Shown here piece by piece: positions 10,646 through 20,991 of a DNA stretch of 64,000 nt. The notes under the pieces are model-generated. The model was not told the origin of the DNA, searched no databases, and saw nothing but the letters and a program-made list of their open reading frames with translations. The stretch comes from Thalassia testudinum (taxonomy: Eukaryota; Streptophyta; Magnoliopsida; Alismatales; Hydrocharitaceae), in NCBI GenBank assembly GCA_037157565.1, contig JAZHRO010000063.1, positions 150,648,501 to 150,712,500 of the forward strand, read 5' to 3'. The first letter of the stretch is position 1; each line of letters starts with the position of its first letter. Made by a program: the position numbers and the translations under genes.

Positions 10646-11995
10646 TGATAACACTACACAAGGGGATGATAATTATGTTGAATATGGCCCATCTTAAGAA
10701 TAAAAGGCACAACATAAGTAGAATGAGAGCATTGCATGCATCATGTATCAAGATTGCTTATAAAACTCTATTAATGGCCATTTGTGTAAGTACTTGTCAA
10801 AGCAGGCCTCAGATGAGCAATCAGACCACACAGATGGATTCAGAACGACAGACTCAAGATCAGCCAAATTCGACACCCGGAGCCCCAACAATGGGCCCAA
10901 GAAGTTCTGACCGTTGATCTGGAGATCAACGGCCCTCATTATGCCACGTCACACCCGCTCCACCGCACGCCACCTCTTCATCTAGTCGAGACTCGCACGC
11001 CCGCCCGCAGTCGTCGCGACAAAGTGCAGGCGTGGCGCAACGGTTAGCGTGCATGACAGCACGCACGCGACACGAGTTCGAGCCGCGCAGAGCTTGAAAT
11101 TGAAGATGAAGGTTGCACGCGGCAAAATTGGGCCACCCGATCAGCAGCGGGCGGCTGAGATTTCGCCACGCAGCACGCCCACAGCTCACGAGCGCCCACG
11201 CGTGCGCGCATGCCGGGCGATGACGCCTGTGCACACGTGTGCCCGAGGTGCTATCCAAGCGCAGCCAAGGTGAGATCTCAGCCATCCAATCTTCGATCGA
11301 ACGGCTCTCACGCAGTGACCGCAGATTGCGCGTGAAGAAGAAACAAAGTGGGTGGCTGACCGATGGGCTGGAGGGCTTCACCGACACTTTTGGAGTGGTT
11401 TTAGCGACGTTCCGGACGTCGCTAAAGCCCCTTCTTCTTTTAGAAAGCCCTTAACCCTATTTAAACCCCTCCAACCACTCATTCAAGGCATTCGCTTCCC
11501 TTGCAACTACTCCACCCCTCTCTTAGCTAGCTTTAGGCCATCTTGTAATCGTCGGAGACAACGAGCCGTCGACGGAGCCTCCTCCACCGCCGTGGCTACC
11601 TCGTCGCTCTCCACCCTCTCTCTCTCTCTTTTAAGCTTTCCATTACTTTTCTTTGAAGCATGTATTTAATGTTGTAAGCTATGAACTAAAAGTGCATGAT
11701 TAATGAAGTTATTTTCCATTCAATTGTCACTTTAATTTCCGTTTAAGTTGCATGATCAAACAAGGAACATTCTAACCCTAATCTCTCTCTATCTATCTCT
11801 CTCTCGCTTTTCAAAATCGCACCTTTCGCAAGCAAAACTCCGCACTTTTCGTGACAACAAGTGATAAGCAAAATCCGATTTTCATGCCTCCTTGAGACTG
11901 ACACTCGGATTCACCTATGTTTACTTATTTTAAAACCAACGTTGCAAGTGCGACTATAACGACACTTCTTAACACACACGCACAACCGTACGTCA
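10646..11995 (+). repeat. TE-B 3' LTR
   Basis: 1350 bp beginning TGATAACACTACACAAGG and ending CCGTACGTCA. It aligns with 1062-2470 with many substitutions and small indels. The probable TATA box is TATTTAAA at 11458-11465, and the U5 box lies near 11886-11915. Confidence 0.93.
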
Positions 11996-12651
11996 GACTA
12001 CAACCCAGAGTTCGAATCTTTTCTTGAATCAGATTTGCATTATCCTATCAACACTCTTCAGGCATTCACTTTGATTTTGAAAGCTACTATGAGGACTCTC
12101 TACGTGAAACCACTTGTCACTCCTTTTTAGAAGAACCCTCATACACAATTCTCATTGAAGCCACCTCTTCCAAATATACAGAACCAATCAAAACCCGTTA
12201 TCAACCCTGACCCGCAACCGGACTCAATTTCTATTCTGACTCCCCTCTCATTGAGCCAGTTGCAGATAATTCAACTCCACACATATACTGGGTATCAAAC
12301 ATTGATCAAATTGGAAAACGTGCTCCATCATTCTCTAATCACCCCTGTAGGGTTTCCACGCCATTCACTGATTATTTCATGGATCCCTACTCTAACCGAG
12401 CTGATTCAACTTCGCCAAACCTCGAATTTACACCTCCACATCTATCCGAGCTCTATTGCATATGGTGGGTTCCACATCTCTTGATCTACATCTATCAACC
12501 CACTAGACTGATTGGGTTTGGACTGCATCATCAGCCTACTGATCTAAACAAGCACCTAGTTGGACCAACCGTGCTCTTAATCAAGGTGCTTGTTCTACAA
12601 AACTCCACTAATTTGACCACTCCCTCTCTGTACCATTTCCCACTCAGCTGA
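11996..12651 (+). pseudogene. TE-A acidic ORF, part 2
   Basis: Continuation of the unknown TE-A protein on the far side of TE-B. It resumes in the codon cut by the insertion. A one-base shift lies at about 12035-12050, after which a different frame reads on as more acidic-aromatic sequence (FDFESYYEDSLRE, then a TGA near 12208) and ends at TGA 12649-12651. The last 80 residues are less acidic and more hydrophobic, with Pro and Leu. The ORF stops about 25 bp before the AGCGCTTAATGGGAGGCAAC motif that follows INT in the autonomous elements, so it occupies exactly the coding slot. Confidence 0.55.
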
Positions 12652-12896
12652 ATGTGTTGAATTTAGCGCTTAATGGGAGGCAACTCGTCACTCTAAAAAC
12701 CCAAGATCCGTCTGATTATCCATCTGTACTCCATGTCTATTGCACCCAGAGTTCAGCCTTAGACCAGTCGATCCCACCTCTGGTACATGTATCAGAGCTT
12801 GAAATCGTCCGCATCAGCCATTCCCAACCCATTCACCCACCCAATATATCCTATTCTAAGTCCCTGGACCCAACATTGTTTCACACCCTCCGTTTA

Positions 12897-12935
12897 CAAT
12901 GAGAACATTGCAAAGCTTAGGCTTGGGGGGTGGTA
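12897..12935 (+). promoter_or_regulatory. TE-A upstream hairpin plus G-tract
   Basis: CAATGAGAACATTG (5-bp stem) followed by TTAGGCTTGGGGGGTGG. Same arrangement as in TE-B and TE-C. Confidence 0.5.
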
Positions 12936-13671
12936 AAGTGCAAATATACAGAAATTTAAAAAACTCAGAATGATTCTCACAAAAAAAATTACATATGGCA
13001 AAAATACCAAAAAAAATAGAAAATTATGAAAAAGAACAAAAAAATGGAGGAGGGAAGAAATTTTGAAGTCACATAAACATGAGGAGGAAAAGAGAAAAAA
13101 GACAAAAAGGAGCACAAAATGAAATAAGAAAAAGAGATAGTCTTTAGTAGGAGATTAAGGGATTAACCGAAGTTCTAGACCGCATCAAGGAAAAGAATAA
13201 AGAAAAAAATGTGTTAAAGAGGCACAAAAAGAGATTAGTAGGAATGCTGATCTTAGGCCGTTTGGGCTAGACTCCTAGGCTAAAAAAATTCAAGTACCCG
13301 CTAAGATCTGGAAAATCCTCAAGAGGTTGGGGGAAATGCGAAGCTTAAGTATTAGGTCTAAGGCTTAGGGAGTATTTGACCTCGTTAACTAACCTTCGGT
13401 TTGCGGGACTCGGTAACCTAAGCACCGCAATCCACACACAGTCTGGTTCAGTGTGCATAACTATCAAAATCACGCAAAAGCATTTAAATGTTATGAAAAA
13501 AGTTGCCTAGATTAGGAGCGGCTAATCAACACAAGTTGATTTGGATGAGTTCCCGATGCAAAGAGGTGGGAAATTCCCCGCGAAGTTGCGTAACAACATA
13601 TCGTCTCCTCGATTCTTGTCTCTTAGGATATTGACATATCCGACCGGGGGTACTTAAGCACTCTGCTAGTT

Positions 13672-13830
13672 CAGATACCATGGGCGACATTATCATGAAA
13701 TGTCGATTGCCAGGGTCTGGATTTGGCCACGGAAAGCCATGGCTGGGATTATCTCGAAATCTTGAAAGTCAAGTTTCTGGGGCTTGCCATGGGCAGTGCT
13801 ATTACGAAGCATTGATTGCCAGGGACCTTT
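13672..13830 (+). repeat. Three imperfect tandem repeats in TE-A 3' region
   Basis: Units of roughly 50-58 bp, each with a CCATGG or CATGGGC-like start, a TATC(A/T)-GAAAT core and, in most, TTGCCAGGG or TTTCTGGGG at the end. The same three-unit array occurs in TE-C at about 18325-18485 on the opposite strand. Confidence 0.6.
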
Positions 13831-14230
13831 GGGGATTAATGATGGGGACAAGGAATCTGGTACAGGCCATGTTGAGAAGCCAATCCAAAGCTAGAAATAA
13901 AAAGAAAAGAGAGAGAAAACTGTCTAGACAAATAAATCCTCTGTCTCTCTTACAAAAATGCGCTTCAAACTGAACCAAGGCTAAAATATGTCTCAAGCAC
14001 GGGTGCTTTAACCGTGGAGTCCAACGAACCCTAGGATACTTCCTGCGGACCTTAAAAACCTTCGCGGAGGACGAGGCTAAAGCTGGTCAGGTATGGATCT
14101 TTGTTGATACTTGAGTACCTCTAGGCTTACTGTCAGCATTCTAACCTAATCACAAAGAAAAAGAAATCACTTATCATAACTAGTGAAAGAAACTCATGGT
14201 CTAGAAGAGAAGTTAAAACCTTGAAATTTT

Positions 14231-14264
14231 GCTAAGGGACTAGCAAAAGCTAGGCATGGGGGCA
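14231..14264 (+). promoter_or_regulatory. TE-A polypurine tract with upstream hairpin
   Basis: GCTAAGGGACTAGC then AAAAGCTAGGCATGGGGGCA, directly before the 3' LTR start at 14265. Confidence 0.8.
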
Positions 14265-15148
14265 TGATGGGAACACCATCATGAGCCTTAACTAGCCCAT
14301 TTTGACCTAGAAAAGAGAACAAAAGCTCCTACATAACCTAGAAAAGGGCCTAATTCAAGGAATAACTATTCTGAAAAGAAAATAAGAAACAAAGGGTAAA
14401 ACTACAATTTTACCATTGTAGTACATCAAATGGATTTCTCAGGGGCTAAACATAGGTTAAATGGTCTTAACAAGAAAAAAAGTGGGTTGGTTCAGTCAGA
14501 AAAGGGTTCATGAGCAATCTAAGAATTAAATGACTTCTTGTAACCCTAAAATAGACTCGCTTAATTCAATAAGGTTCTGGTCAGGATAAAAATTAACTAA
14601 ACCCTCTAAAATTCATGGAAAAATATCCCCTAGGGTTAGAATCTTCAAATTGGCCCTTGGAACCTATTTTGACCTAAATAGGGGTCCTAACTAATTATTC
14701 TCCCAAATTTAGGTTTTTATGCAAAATGTCCAGTCAAATGTAATCAAACCTAAAATCAAACTTCACCACTAGATTCCTTATGTCCAAATTAGGTTTGTAC
14801 CAAAATTTAGACCTAAGTGGAGGTCACCTTGACCTACTTTGCAAAACAGTCCACCCAATTACATTTTGACCCTTCGCTTTTGAAAATCATTACGCAGAGC
14901 GCCCTATCTTCCTTGCCACTCTTTGCAATTAGGTTTGTCTACCATTACAGTGGAGGAGTCCTACTCCGGCGAGGATTTGAGGAGGATTTCTCCCTGATTC
15001 CTCAGAGATCCCCTCTCAAATTTGAAAGGGAGATTCTCTGAGGAATTCTCTATCATCTGAATACAATCCCAAGATCTGATTCGCACCCAATCTCTCGTGT
15101 GAATGCTCGAGAGATATGGGTATCCTTCGCACTTGGAAGCTTGCCTTC
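14265..15148 (+). repeat. TE-A 3' LTR, first part (U3)
   Basis: Begins with the palindrome TGATGGGAACACCATCA and matches TE-E LTR 33440-34350. It is cut at 15148 by TE-C in the sequence GGAAGCTTGCCTTC. Confidence 0.9.
15144..15148. repeat. Target site duplication CCTTC, left of TE-C
   Basis: CCTTC repeats at 28375-28379. The intact TE-E LTR has a single copy at the corresponding place (GCTTGCCTTCCAAGC), confirming the insertion point. Confidence 0.93.
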
Positions 15149-15304
15149 TGGCGAAACGGTGGCAGCAACTAGCTTTTCTTAAGTCGTTGTACTACAGATA
15201 GTTATTGCCATCATTTGCCAATATTTATTACTCGAAAAATACAGTTCTCCCGAGGTCGAACTCAGGGAGCAAGTCGTATTCTAGAGATATACATGTTTTA
15301 TTAC

Positions 15305-15670
15305 AAAAATAAAGAGAGAGAGAGAGATGAAAGTTTCGCTTCTTCTTCTCTTCTTTCTTTCTCTGTCTCTGGCTTTTGTTCTTCCTGTTCTTCTTCTTCT
15401 TCTTTTCTTGCTTCCTCTATTTCTTGGTTGGACGATCCTGTCTTTTTCTTCTTTTTATTTTCTTTGTTTCTTCTTTTCTTGCTTCAGATCTACCTCCCGT
15501 GCTTTTCTTCTTCTGCTTTCTGTTTCTTCACTTGGCTGCTCCTTCTCTCTTCTTTTCTTCTTCTTCTTTGTCTTCTGATGTCTGCAGAGTCTTCACTTGG
15601 CTGCTCTGTGTTCCTCTCTTTCCTCTGCCTCGCCTTCCTTCTTCTTTGCCTTCACCAGTCTTCAGGACGT
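15305..15670 (-). repeat. Purine-rich tract (GA on sense strand) in TE-C 3' LTR
   Basis: Plus strand is CT-rich with (CTT)n-like runs and a GA microsatellite at 15313-15328. It is present in both TE-C LTRs and paralleled by GA-rich tracts in TE-A and TE-E. The Phe/Leu/Ser-rich ORFs here are compositional. Confidence 0.7.
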
Positions 15671-16950
15671 CGTCTGATTTGAAAATCAGACGACTTAAAC
15701 CTCTTGTTGCTACAGTGTCTCCCTGAGCTTCCTTCTTCTTCACCTGTGCCTGCACGCTCAAGAGTTCAAAGTCAGGGCAAAACCTACTCTACCCCTCTCC
15801 CCCGCACGTCTCTTTCTCTCAAAGTTCGCTCTTAGGACAGCTCTGCCAGAGCAACCGGGTAATCGGGTACGAGTCGCGCCCGGGTCCAGGCCCACCGGCA
15901 TGCGGTGGTGGGCGAGGAGTGCAGGTCGGTTTAATCGGGTCGGGCCAGGTCCGCGGAGCGTGGTCACGGACGAGGCCGGGTTGGGTGAGAGGGACCTCAC
16001 CCCGTGGTCAGGAGGCAGACAGCATAAGGCACTTTTTTCCTTTATGCGTCCGCGCGCCTCTGAGAAGTTCCGAGGTGGGACTAAATGTCCCACCCCAATT
16101 GGGCGCCCGTCGCGGAGGGAGCAGTGGGCGATCGTGGCTTCACGCGCGGCCTTCGCCCCAACTGCGAGCCTGGGACGTTTCACGGAGACGCCCCGCACAA
16201 CCTGGGAGTCGAACCTTGGCGAAGGCGTGCCTGCACTTGCAGGTGAAGGAGCTCTGCCTGCTCAGTAATGGCGATGGCGGGCGAGTCACCTGGTCACAGA
16301 AGAACGGCCTCTCAGCCTAATCAGACAGGCGGGGGACCTTCGCTGTGGCACGGCGAAGGTGGTCGGATGGTTTGCAGTGGGCGTGGTGGAGCCAACGGAT
16401 CGCCCTAGGTCAAACTGCGGGCGGAGAAGTGGGTGTGTTTGGTGGATCTGCAGAGGGCGTTTGGTGGGAAGAGGAGGGGTGGAAGAGGATCAGGGTGACG
16501 AGGTGGAGGTTATGCACAGGTCGGCGAGCCGTGTGGGGTGCTGGAGCGATGGGAGCGGTTCGCCAGAGTTTGGCCGGAGGTGGAGAAGGTGAGGGTGAAC
16601 GGTGGGAAATTGGGGCCGACAGTAAGGGTTTCAGTATGGAAAAGAAAGAGGGGAGGAAGAGGAGAAGTTCTACCTGCTAAGCTGGACGAGGAGGGGTTGG
16701 TGCCGGAGAAGAAATTGCCCAGAGGAAGGGGCGGCGGCGAGGAAGGGACCGGAGAGGCGCCAGCTGGGTGCGGCATGACGCGGAAGGATCGAGGGAAGGT
16801 AACCCTGCTGCTGGTAGTGCGGCAGGGCGACGAGGAGGAGGAGGAGATGGCCGCCAGAGCAAGGGGGCGTCTATCAGAGTGGGAAGGGAGGAATTTAGGG
16901 GGGTGTCTCCGTCAGATCCAAGCTGCGAAGAACGGCGGAGCGACGGGGGT

Positions 16951-16958
16951 ATTTATAG
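16951..16958 (-). promoter_or_regulatory. TATA box of TE-C 3' LTR
   Basis: Minus strand reads CTATAAAT followed by ACCCCCGTCGCTCCGCC. The copy in the 5' LTR is at 27441-27447, where it would drive the element. Confidence 0.65.
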
Positions 16959-17152
16959 GGGCGGAATCAGAGAGGAGGGCAGAGGGAGACGACGTGTCTC
17001 CCTCGCCGGAGGACGCCGGAGGAAGGAGACCCATACCGTCCATGCATTCGCACGGGCGGTATGGGCGGTCGCAGTACCCAGGGGGTGTCCCTGCGGTGGC
17101 TGACGACGCAAGGTACCCCCCATTGACTTGCCAGGGCCCCTCCCTCACCCTA

Positions 17153-17197
17153 CGCAGCACCATGCTCCGCGCAAGGTCGCCGGAGCATGGTGCTGCG
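17153..17197. other. 17-bp perfect hairpin in TE-C U3
   Basis: Arms CGCAGCACCATGCTCCG (17153-17169) and its exact complement (17181-17197) with an 11-nt loop. It lies about 200 bp upstream of the TATA box on the sense strand. The copy in the 5' LTR (27643-27687) keeps only the inner 10 bp. Confidence 0.8.
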
Positions 17198-17885
17198 CAG
17201 GTTTTGTAGGAGGGACCTAAACACAAAGAATGAAGGAGATTTAGGGGCCAAAATGCGAGGGTTCAAAAGTTGAGGGCCAAAAAGTAAATATATGAGGACT
17301 AAAGTGTAAAGTTGGTCAAGAAGGTTTCTTCTTAGGCCCAAGTTTTTATGCATGACTAATTAGGACCTAAGGATTCTGATGGTGAATTTTATTTCTAGCT
17401 TAAACCTTGTTTGACCAGTCAATTTATGCAAAAACCCAAATTAAGTTGTTAATTGGGCATGGTTCTCAATGTAGGTCAAAATGGGTTCCTAAGGCCAAAT
17501 TGAAAGTCCTAAACCCTATAGATTATTTTTATATGAATTTTAGAGGGTTTAGTTGATTTTTACCTTGCCTCGAACCACATGAATTGAAGTGGGTTTGTTT
17601 TTAGGGTTACAGGCTGTCATTTAATTCTTTGGGGTTGCTGTAGCCCTTATTGAATCATCTCATCCCACTTTTCTTCTTATTAGGTTGTTTTGACCTATGT
17701 TTGGGCCCTGAGTTACCCTATTTTAAGATCGGATTGGTGAAATTGCATTTTTACCCCTCAGTTTATGTTTTCTTTGCAAACTCAGAATCTCTCTGAGCCA
17801 AGCCTTTCTAAGGTTATGTAGGAGCTTTTATTCCCTGTATTAGGTCAAAATGAGCTAGTTATGGCTCATGATGAGGTTCTCATCA

Positions 17886-17915
17886 TACCCCCATGCCTAG
17901 CTTTTGCTAGTCCCT
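17886..17915 (-). promoter_or_regulatory. TE-C polypurine tract and upstream motif
   Basis: Minus strand: GGGACTAGCAAAAGCTAGGC then ATGGGGGTA, abutting the 3' LTR. Confidence 0.8.
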
Positions 17916-18324
17916 TAGTAAAAACTTAAGGTTTCAACCCTTGTTCTAGACCATGAAGTTCTTTAATAGCTTCAGATAAGTGCTTTTTCATTTAAACTTA
18001 GATTAGGTTAGAATGCTGACCATAGGCTTAAAAGGTACTCTAGTACCAATCAAGATCCAAATCTGTCTAGCCTCAGCCTCAGTCCTTAACAAAGGTTTTT
18101 AAGACCCACAAGAACTAACCTAAGGTTTATTGGACTTTGTAGTTAAAGCACCCCGTGCTTGAAACGATTTTAGACCCGGTTCAGTTCGCAGTGTGTTTTG
18201 TAAGAGAGAGAGGTAGAAAATTTTTCTATTTTTGGAGAGTTTTCTCTCTCTTTTTCTTTTTAATTCTAGCTTAGGATTGGCTTTTCAACACAGTCTATAT
18301 CAGATTCCTTGTCCCCATCATCAA

Positions 18325-18485
18325 TCCTCAAGGGTTCCTGGCAATCGATGCTTCGAGATAGCACCGCCCATGGCAACCCCTAGAACCCTGGCTATTGAGA
18401 TTTCAAGATAATCCCATCCATGGGGTTCCGTGGCCGCGTCCAGACCCTGGCAGTTGACAATTCATGATAATGCCATCCATGAATC
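18325..18485 (-). repeat. Three imperfect tandem repeats in TE-C 3' region
   Basis: Units of 50-58 bp each containing, on the plus strand, CCTGGC, a TTGA/TCGA core, (A/G)GATA and CCATCCATGG or CCCATGG. Homologous to the TE-A array. Confidence 0.65.
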
Positions 18486-19165
18486 TGAACCAGCAGGGTG
18501 CTTACATGCCCCCAGTAGGATATGTGAATATCCTAAGAGACAAAAACCGAGGAGATGATATTTTGTTACGCATCTTTGAGGGGACTTCCCGCCTCTCTGC
18601 GCTGGGAACTCCTCCAAATCAACTTGTGTTGATCGGCCGCTCCTACTCTAGGTGTACTTTTCAGAATTTTTTCGACGCTTCTGCGTGATTTTGATTTTTA
18701 CGCTTGCTGAACCAGGCTGTGTGTGAGGTAAGGGTGCTTAGGTTACTGAGTCCCGTATACCAGAAGTTAGTTAGCGAGGTCAAATACTTCCTAAGCCTTG
18801 GACCTAGTACTTAAGCTTTTCATTTTTCCTCAACCTCTTGAGGATTGTCTAGATGTTAATGGGTACTAAGAGTCTATCAAGAATGCCTAAGGTTTGCGTT
18901 CTTACTAATCTTACCAAGCACTTTTCATTTCTTTTCTTGAAAAAATGGTCTAGACTAAGGTTAATTCCTTAGCTTCTTACTAATGACTATTACTCTTTTC
19001 TTTCATCTTTTTGTGCTCCTTTTCATTTTGTTTCTTTTCCTTCTCCTCAAAATTTCCTTTCTCCTCTTATTCTTTTTATTTTGAAAAATTTTTAATTTTT
19101 ATGGTGTTTTTGGCATATATGAATTTTTTGTTTAAAACCTTTTTTTCTACAAGTTTTGCACTTAT

Positions 19166-19201
19166 ACCCCCCCATGCCTAAAACTTGCAATGTCCTCATT
19201 G
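19166..19201 (-). promoter_or_regulatory. TE-C upstream hairpin plus G-tract
   Basis: Sense strand CAATGAGGACATTG (19188-19201) then TTTTAGGCATGGGGGGGTAT. It is nearly the same sequence as the true polypurine tract 1.3 kb downstream. Confidence 0.6.
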
Positions 19202-19595
19202 TGATTTAGGGGTTTTTATTTACTTAATTTATTCCTTAAGACAGATATTTTTGTGAGTGAATGGGTCGGGATGAATTCTGCGGACGATTTCTAATCTCAG
19301 ATGCAAGCATCTGAGGTGGAGTCAGCTGTCTTAAAGGGTGAACCTTAAGTGCACAATGGTGTCAGAAAAAAAAGGTTTTAGATTTTCAAGAAATGACGGG
19401 CTGCCTCCCGTTAAGCACTGAGTTTTACGCCATCGGCCGGGCGCAGTAAGTTCAAGGGGAATGGAGGATGAGGGATGATTCAGCCGAATCAGTAGAAGTC
19501 ACATCAATGAACGGTTTGAGTTTCTGACCGTTCAAGATGAAAGGTTCGGAATCATGGCTGAGTGGACTGATTTCAATGGCTCCATTTCCTAAAAC

Positions 19596-20750
19596 CTATC
19601 GGACTAAATACGGTCCGACCCACTTGGACCTCAGTTTTCCTGGGAAAAGTTTGTGTCGGGCATCAAAGAGTAGGACCTTTTGACCAGGATGAAAGATCTT
19701 TCTCGAGATGTGTTTGTCGTGGAAGGCTCTAACCCGCTCCTTGTAGATTCGCGAGTTCTCGTACTCGTCTAGGAATAATTCATCGATCTCGTTGATTTGG
19801 AGTTTTCTGTGGGTTCCAGCCTTGGAAAGATCTAGATTACAGTTCCGTACTGCCCAATAGGCTTTATGCTCCAGTTCTACGGGAAGGTGGCATGCCTTTC
19901 CGTACACCAGTCTAAAGGGAGACATGCCCAAATGGGTCTTGTGGGCGGTCCTATAGGCCCACAATGCTTCCGGAAGTCAGGACAACCAGTCCTTCCTGTC
20001 AGGCCGAACAGTGACTTGCAGGATTTTCTTGATCTCCCGATTTGATAGCTCAGCTAGACCATTTGTTTGGGGGTGGTAAGGAGTAGAGATTCGATGAGAC
20101 ACCCCAAATTTGGCCATCAGTGATCTAAGCTGAGCATTTATAAAATGGGTCCCCCCATCAAAGATAATAGCACGGGGAATCCCGAACCTTGAGAAAATGT
20201 TTTGATGTATGAACTTAAGAACAATCTTGTGATTGCAGGTTCAGGTCGGTATGGCTTCGATCCATTTGGACAAGTAGTCCACCGCAAGCAGAATGTACTC
20301 GAAACCATCCGAAACAGGAAAGGGGCCCATAAAATCAATCCCCCATACATCGAAGATTTCGCATACGAGAATTGGCTGCAAAGGCATCATGTCACGATGG
20401 TTCATGTTGCCCAAAGTCTGGCAACGACTGCATGCCTTGCAGTGACTGTATGCGTCTTTGAAAAGTGTAGTCCAGTAGAAGCCACACTGGAGGACTTTGG
20501 ATGCGGTTTTATGGCCTGAGAAATGGCCACCGCATGCCTGGTCATGGCAGAAAGATATGATATTGCTGATTTCCTCTTCCGGGACGCATCTCCGAATAAT
20601 TTGATCAGCACCTATGCGGAAAAGGTACGGGTCTTCCCAAATGTAATACTTGGAATCAGAACGCAATTTGTCTTTCTTGGCCTTTGGCCAACCAGACGGT
20701 GTCTGATGAGATGCCAAGTAGTTTACTATATCAGCAAAGCAGGTGCTCAT
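19596..20750 (-). pseudogene. TE-C integrase
   Basis: Zinc finger HHCC with H69 and H76 ([16 protein letters not shown]) and C107, C110 (CKACSRC). The first catalytic Asp is D139 in WGIDFMGPF. After a TGA at 20240 (an Arg position in relatives, so CGA to TGA) the same frame continues with the second Asp (FDGGTHF) and Glu (ELSNREIKK), another TGA near 19975, and an intact C-terminal 122-residue piece (19964-19596) with [11 protein letters not shown]. It keeps the whole catalytic triad, unlike the three other integrases here, but cannot be made full length. Confidence 0.92.
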
Positions 20751-20991
20751 CAGGAAAATGTTCCGTGATGGGTCCGGAAGGGTTGATGATCTCAGAAGGA
20801 AGACGGGACAGATGGTCGGCTACCACATTCTGCCTTCCTACCTTGTCGCAAATCTCAAGATCGAATTCTTGCAACAGCAAGATCCAACGGATTAGTCGGG
20901 GCTTCGCATCCTTCTTGGCAAGGAGATGCCTTACAGCCGTGTGATCCGAGTAGATGATGACATGGGAACCCAGAAGATACGATCGAAATTT
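20751..20991 (-). pseudogene. TE-C RNaseH, C-terminal part
   Basis: Continues the RT-RNaseH frame beyond a TAA at about 20992 (a Glu position in relatives): [27 protein letters not shown] and [10 protein letters not shown] are readable. A frameshift then separates it from the integrase frame. Confidence 0.82.

Larger units (their letters stand above)
1062..11995 (+). mobile_element. TE-B: complete Athila-type Ty3/Gypsy element with two LTRs
   Basis: 10,934 bp bounded by TG...CA LTRs (1062-2470 and 10646-11995) and a GACTA duplication. Internal order is primer site, leader, gag, protease, RT, RNaseH, INT, long 3' untranslated region and polypurine tract. The LTRs differ at roughly a tenth of positions by eye, so this is an old copy. 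Many stop codons break gag and pol, so it cannot move by its own proteins. Confidence 0.95.
12652..14264 (+). other. TE-A 3' untranslated region
   Basis: No gene. It aligns in outline with the reverse complement of TE-C 17886-19595: the GGGAGGCAAC motif at 12675-12684, hairpin plus G-tract at 12897-12930, an A-rich and GA-rich stretch around 12960-13140, a triple repeat at 13672-13830, and the polypurine tract. This shared region ties the non-autonomous element to the autonomous family. Confidence 0.75.
15149..17885 (-). repeat. TE-C 3' LTR
   Basis: 2737 bp. Read on the minus strand it starts with the palindrome at 17869-17885 and ends at TGGCGAAACGG (plus strand) at 15149. It contains a U5 box (15247-15270), a sense-strand purine-rich tract (about 15305-15670), a TATA box (16951-16958) and a 17-bp hairpin (17153-17197). 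It has 409 bp more than the 5' LTR, mostly at 16456-16864. Confidence 0.93.
17886..19595 (-). other. TE-C 3' untranslated region
   Basis: No gene. In sense order it holds the GGGAGGCAGC motif (19400-19409), the hairpin plus G-tract (19166-19201), an A-rich stretch, the triple repeat (about 18325-18485), and the polypurine tract with TAGGCATGGGGGTA ending at 17886. Confidence 0.8.

Noticed and set aside
12897..13140. Possible matrix attachment or origin because of A-rich sequence
   Set aside because: The A-rich run is shared with TE-C 3' region and is explained as retrotransposon sequence.
13672..13830. CRISPR-like short repeat array
   Set aside because: Only three imperfect units without equal spacers, in a eukaryotic retrotransposon.
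15215..15726. Long Leu/Phe/Ser-rich ORFs that look like membrane proteins
   Set aside because: They lie in the CT-rich tract of TE-C LTRs, appear in all three frames, and follow composition. The repeat at 26223-26625 behaves the same.
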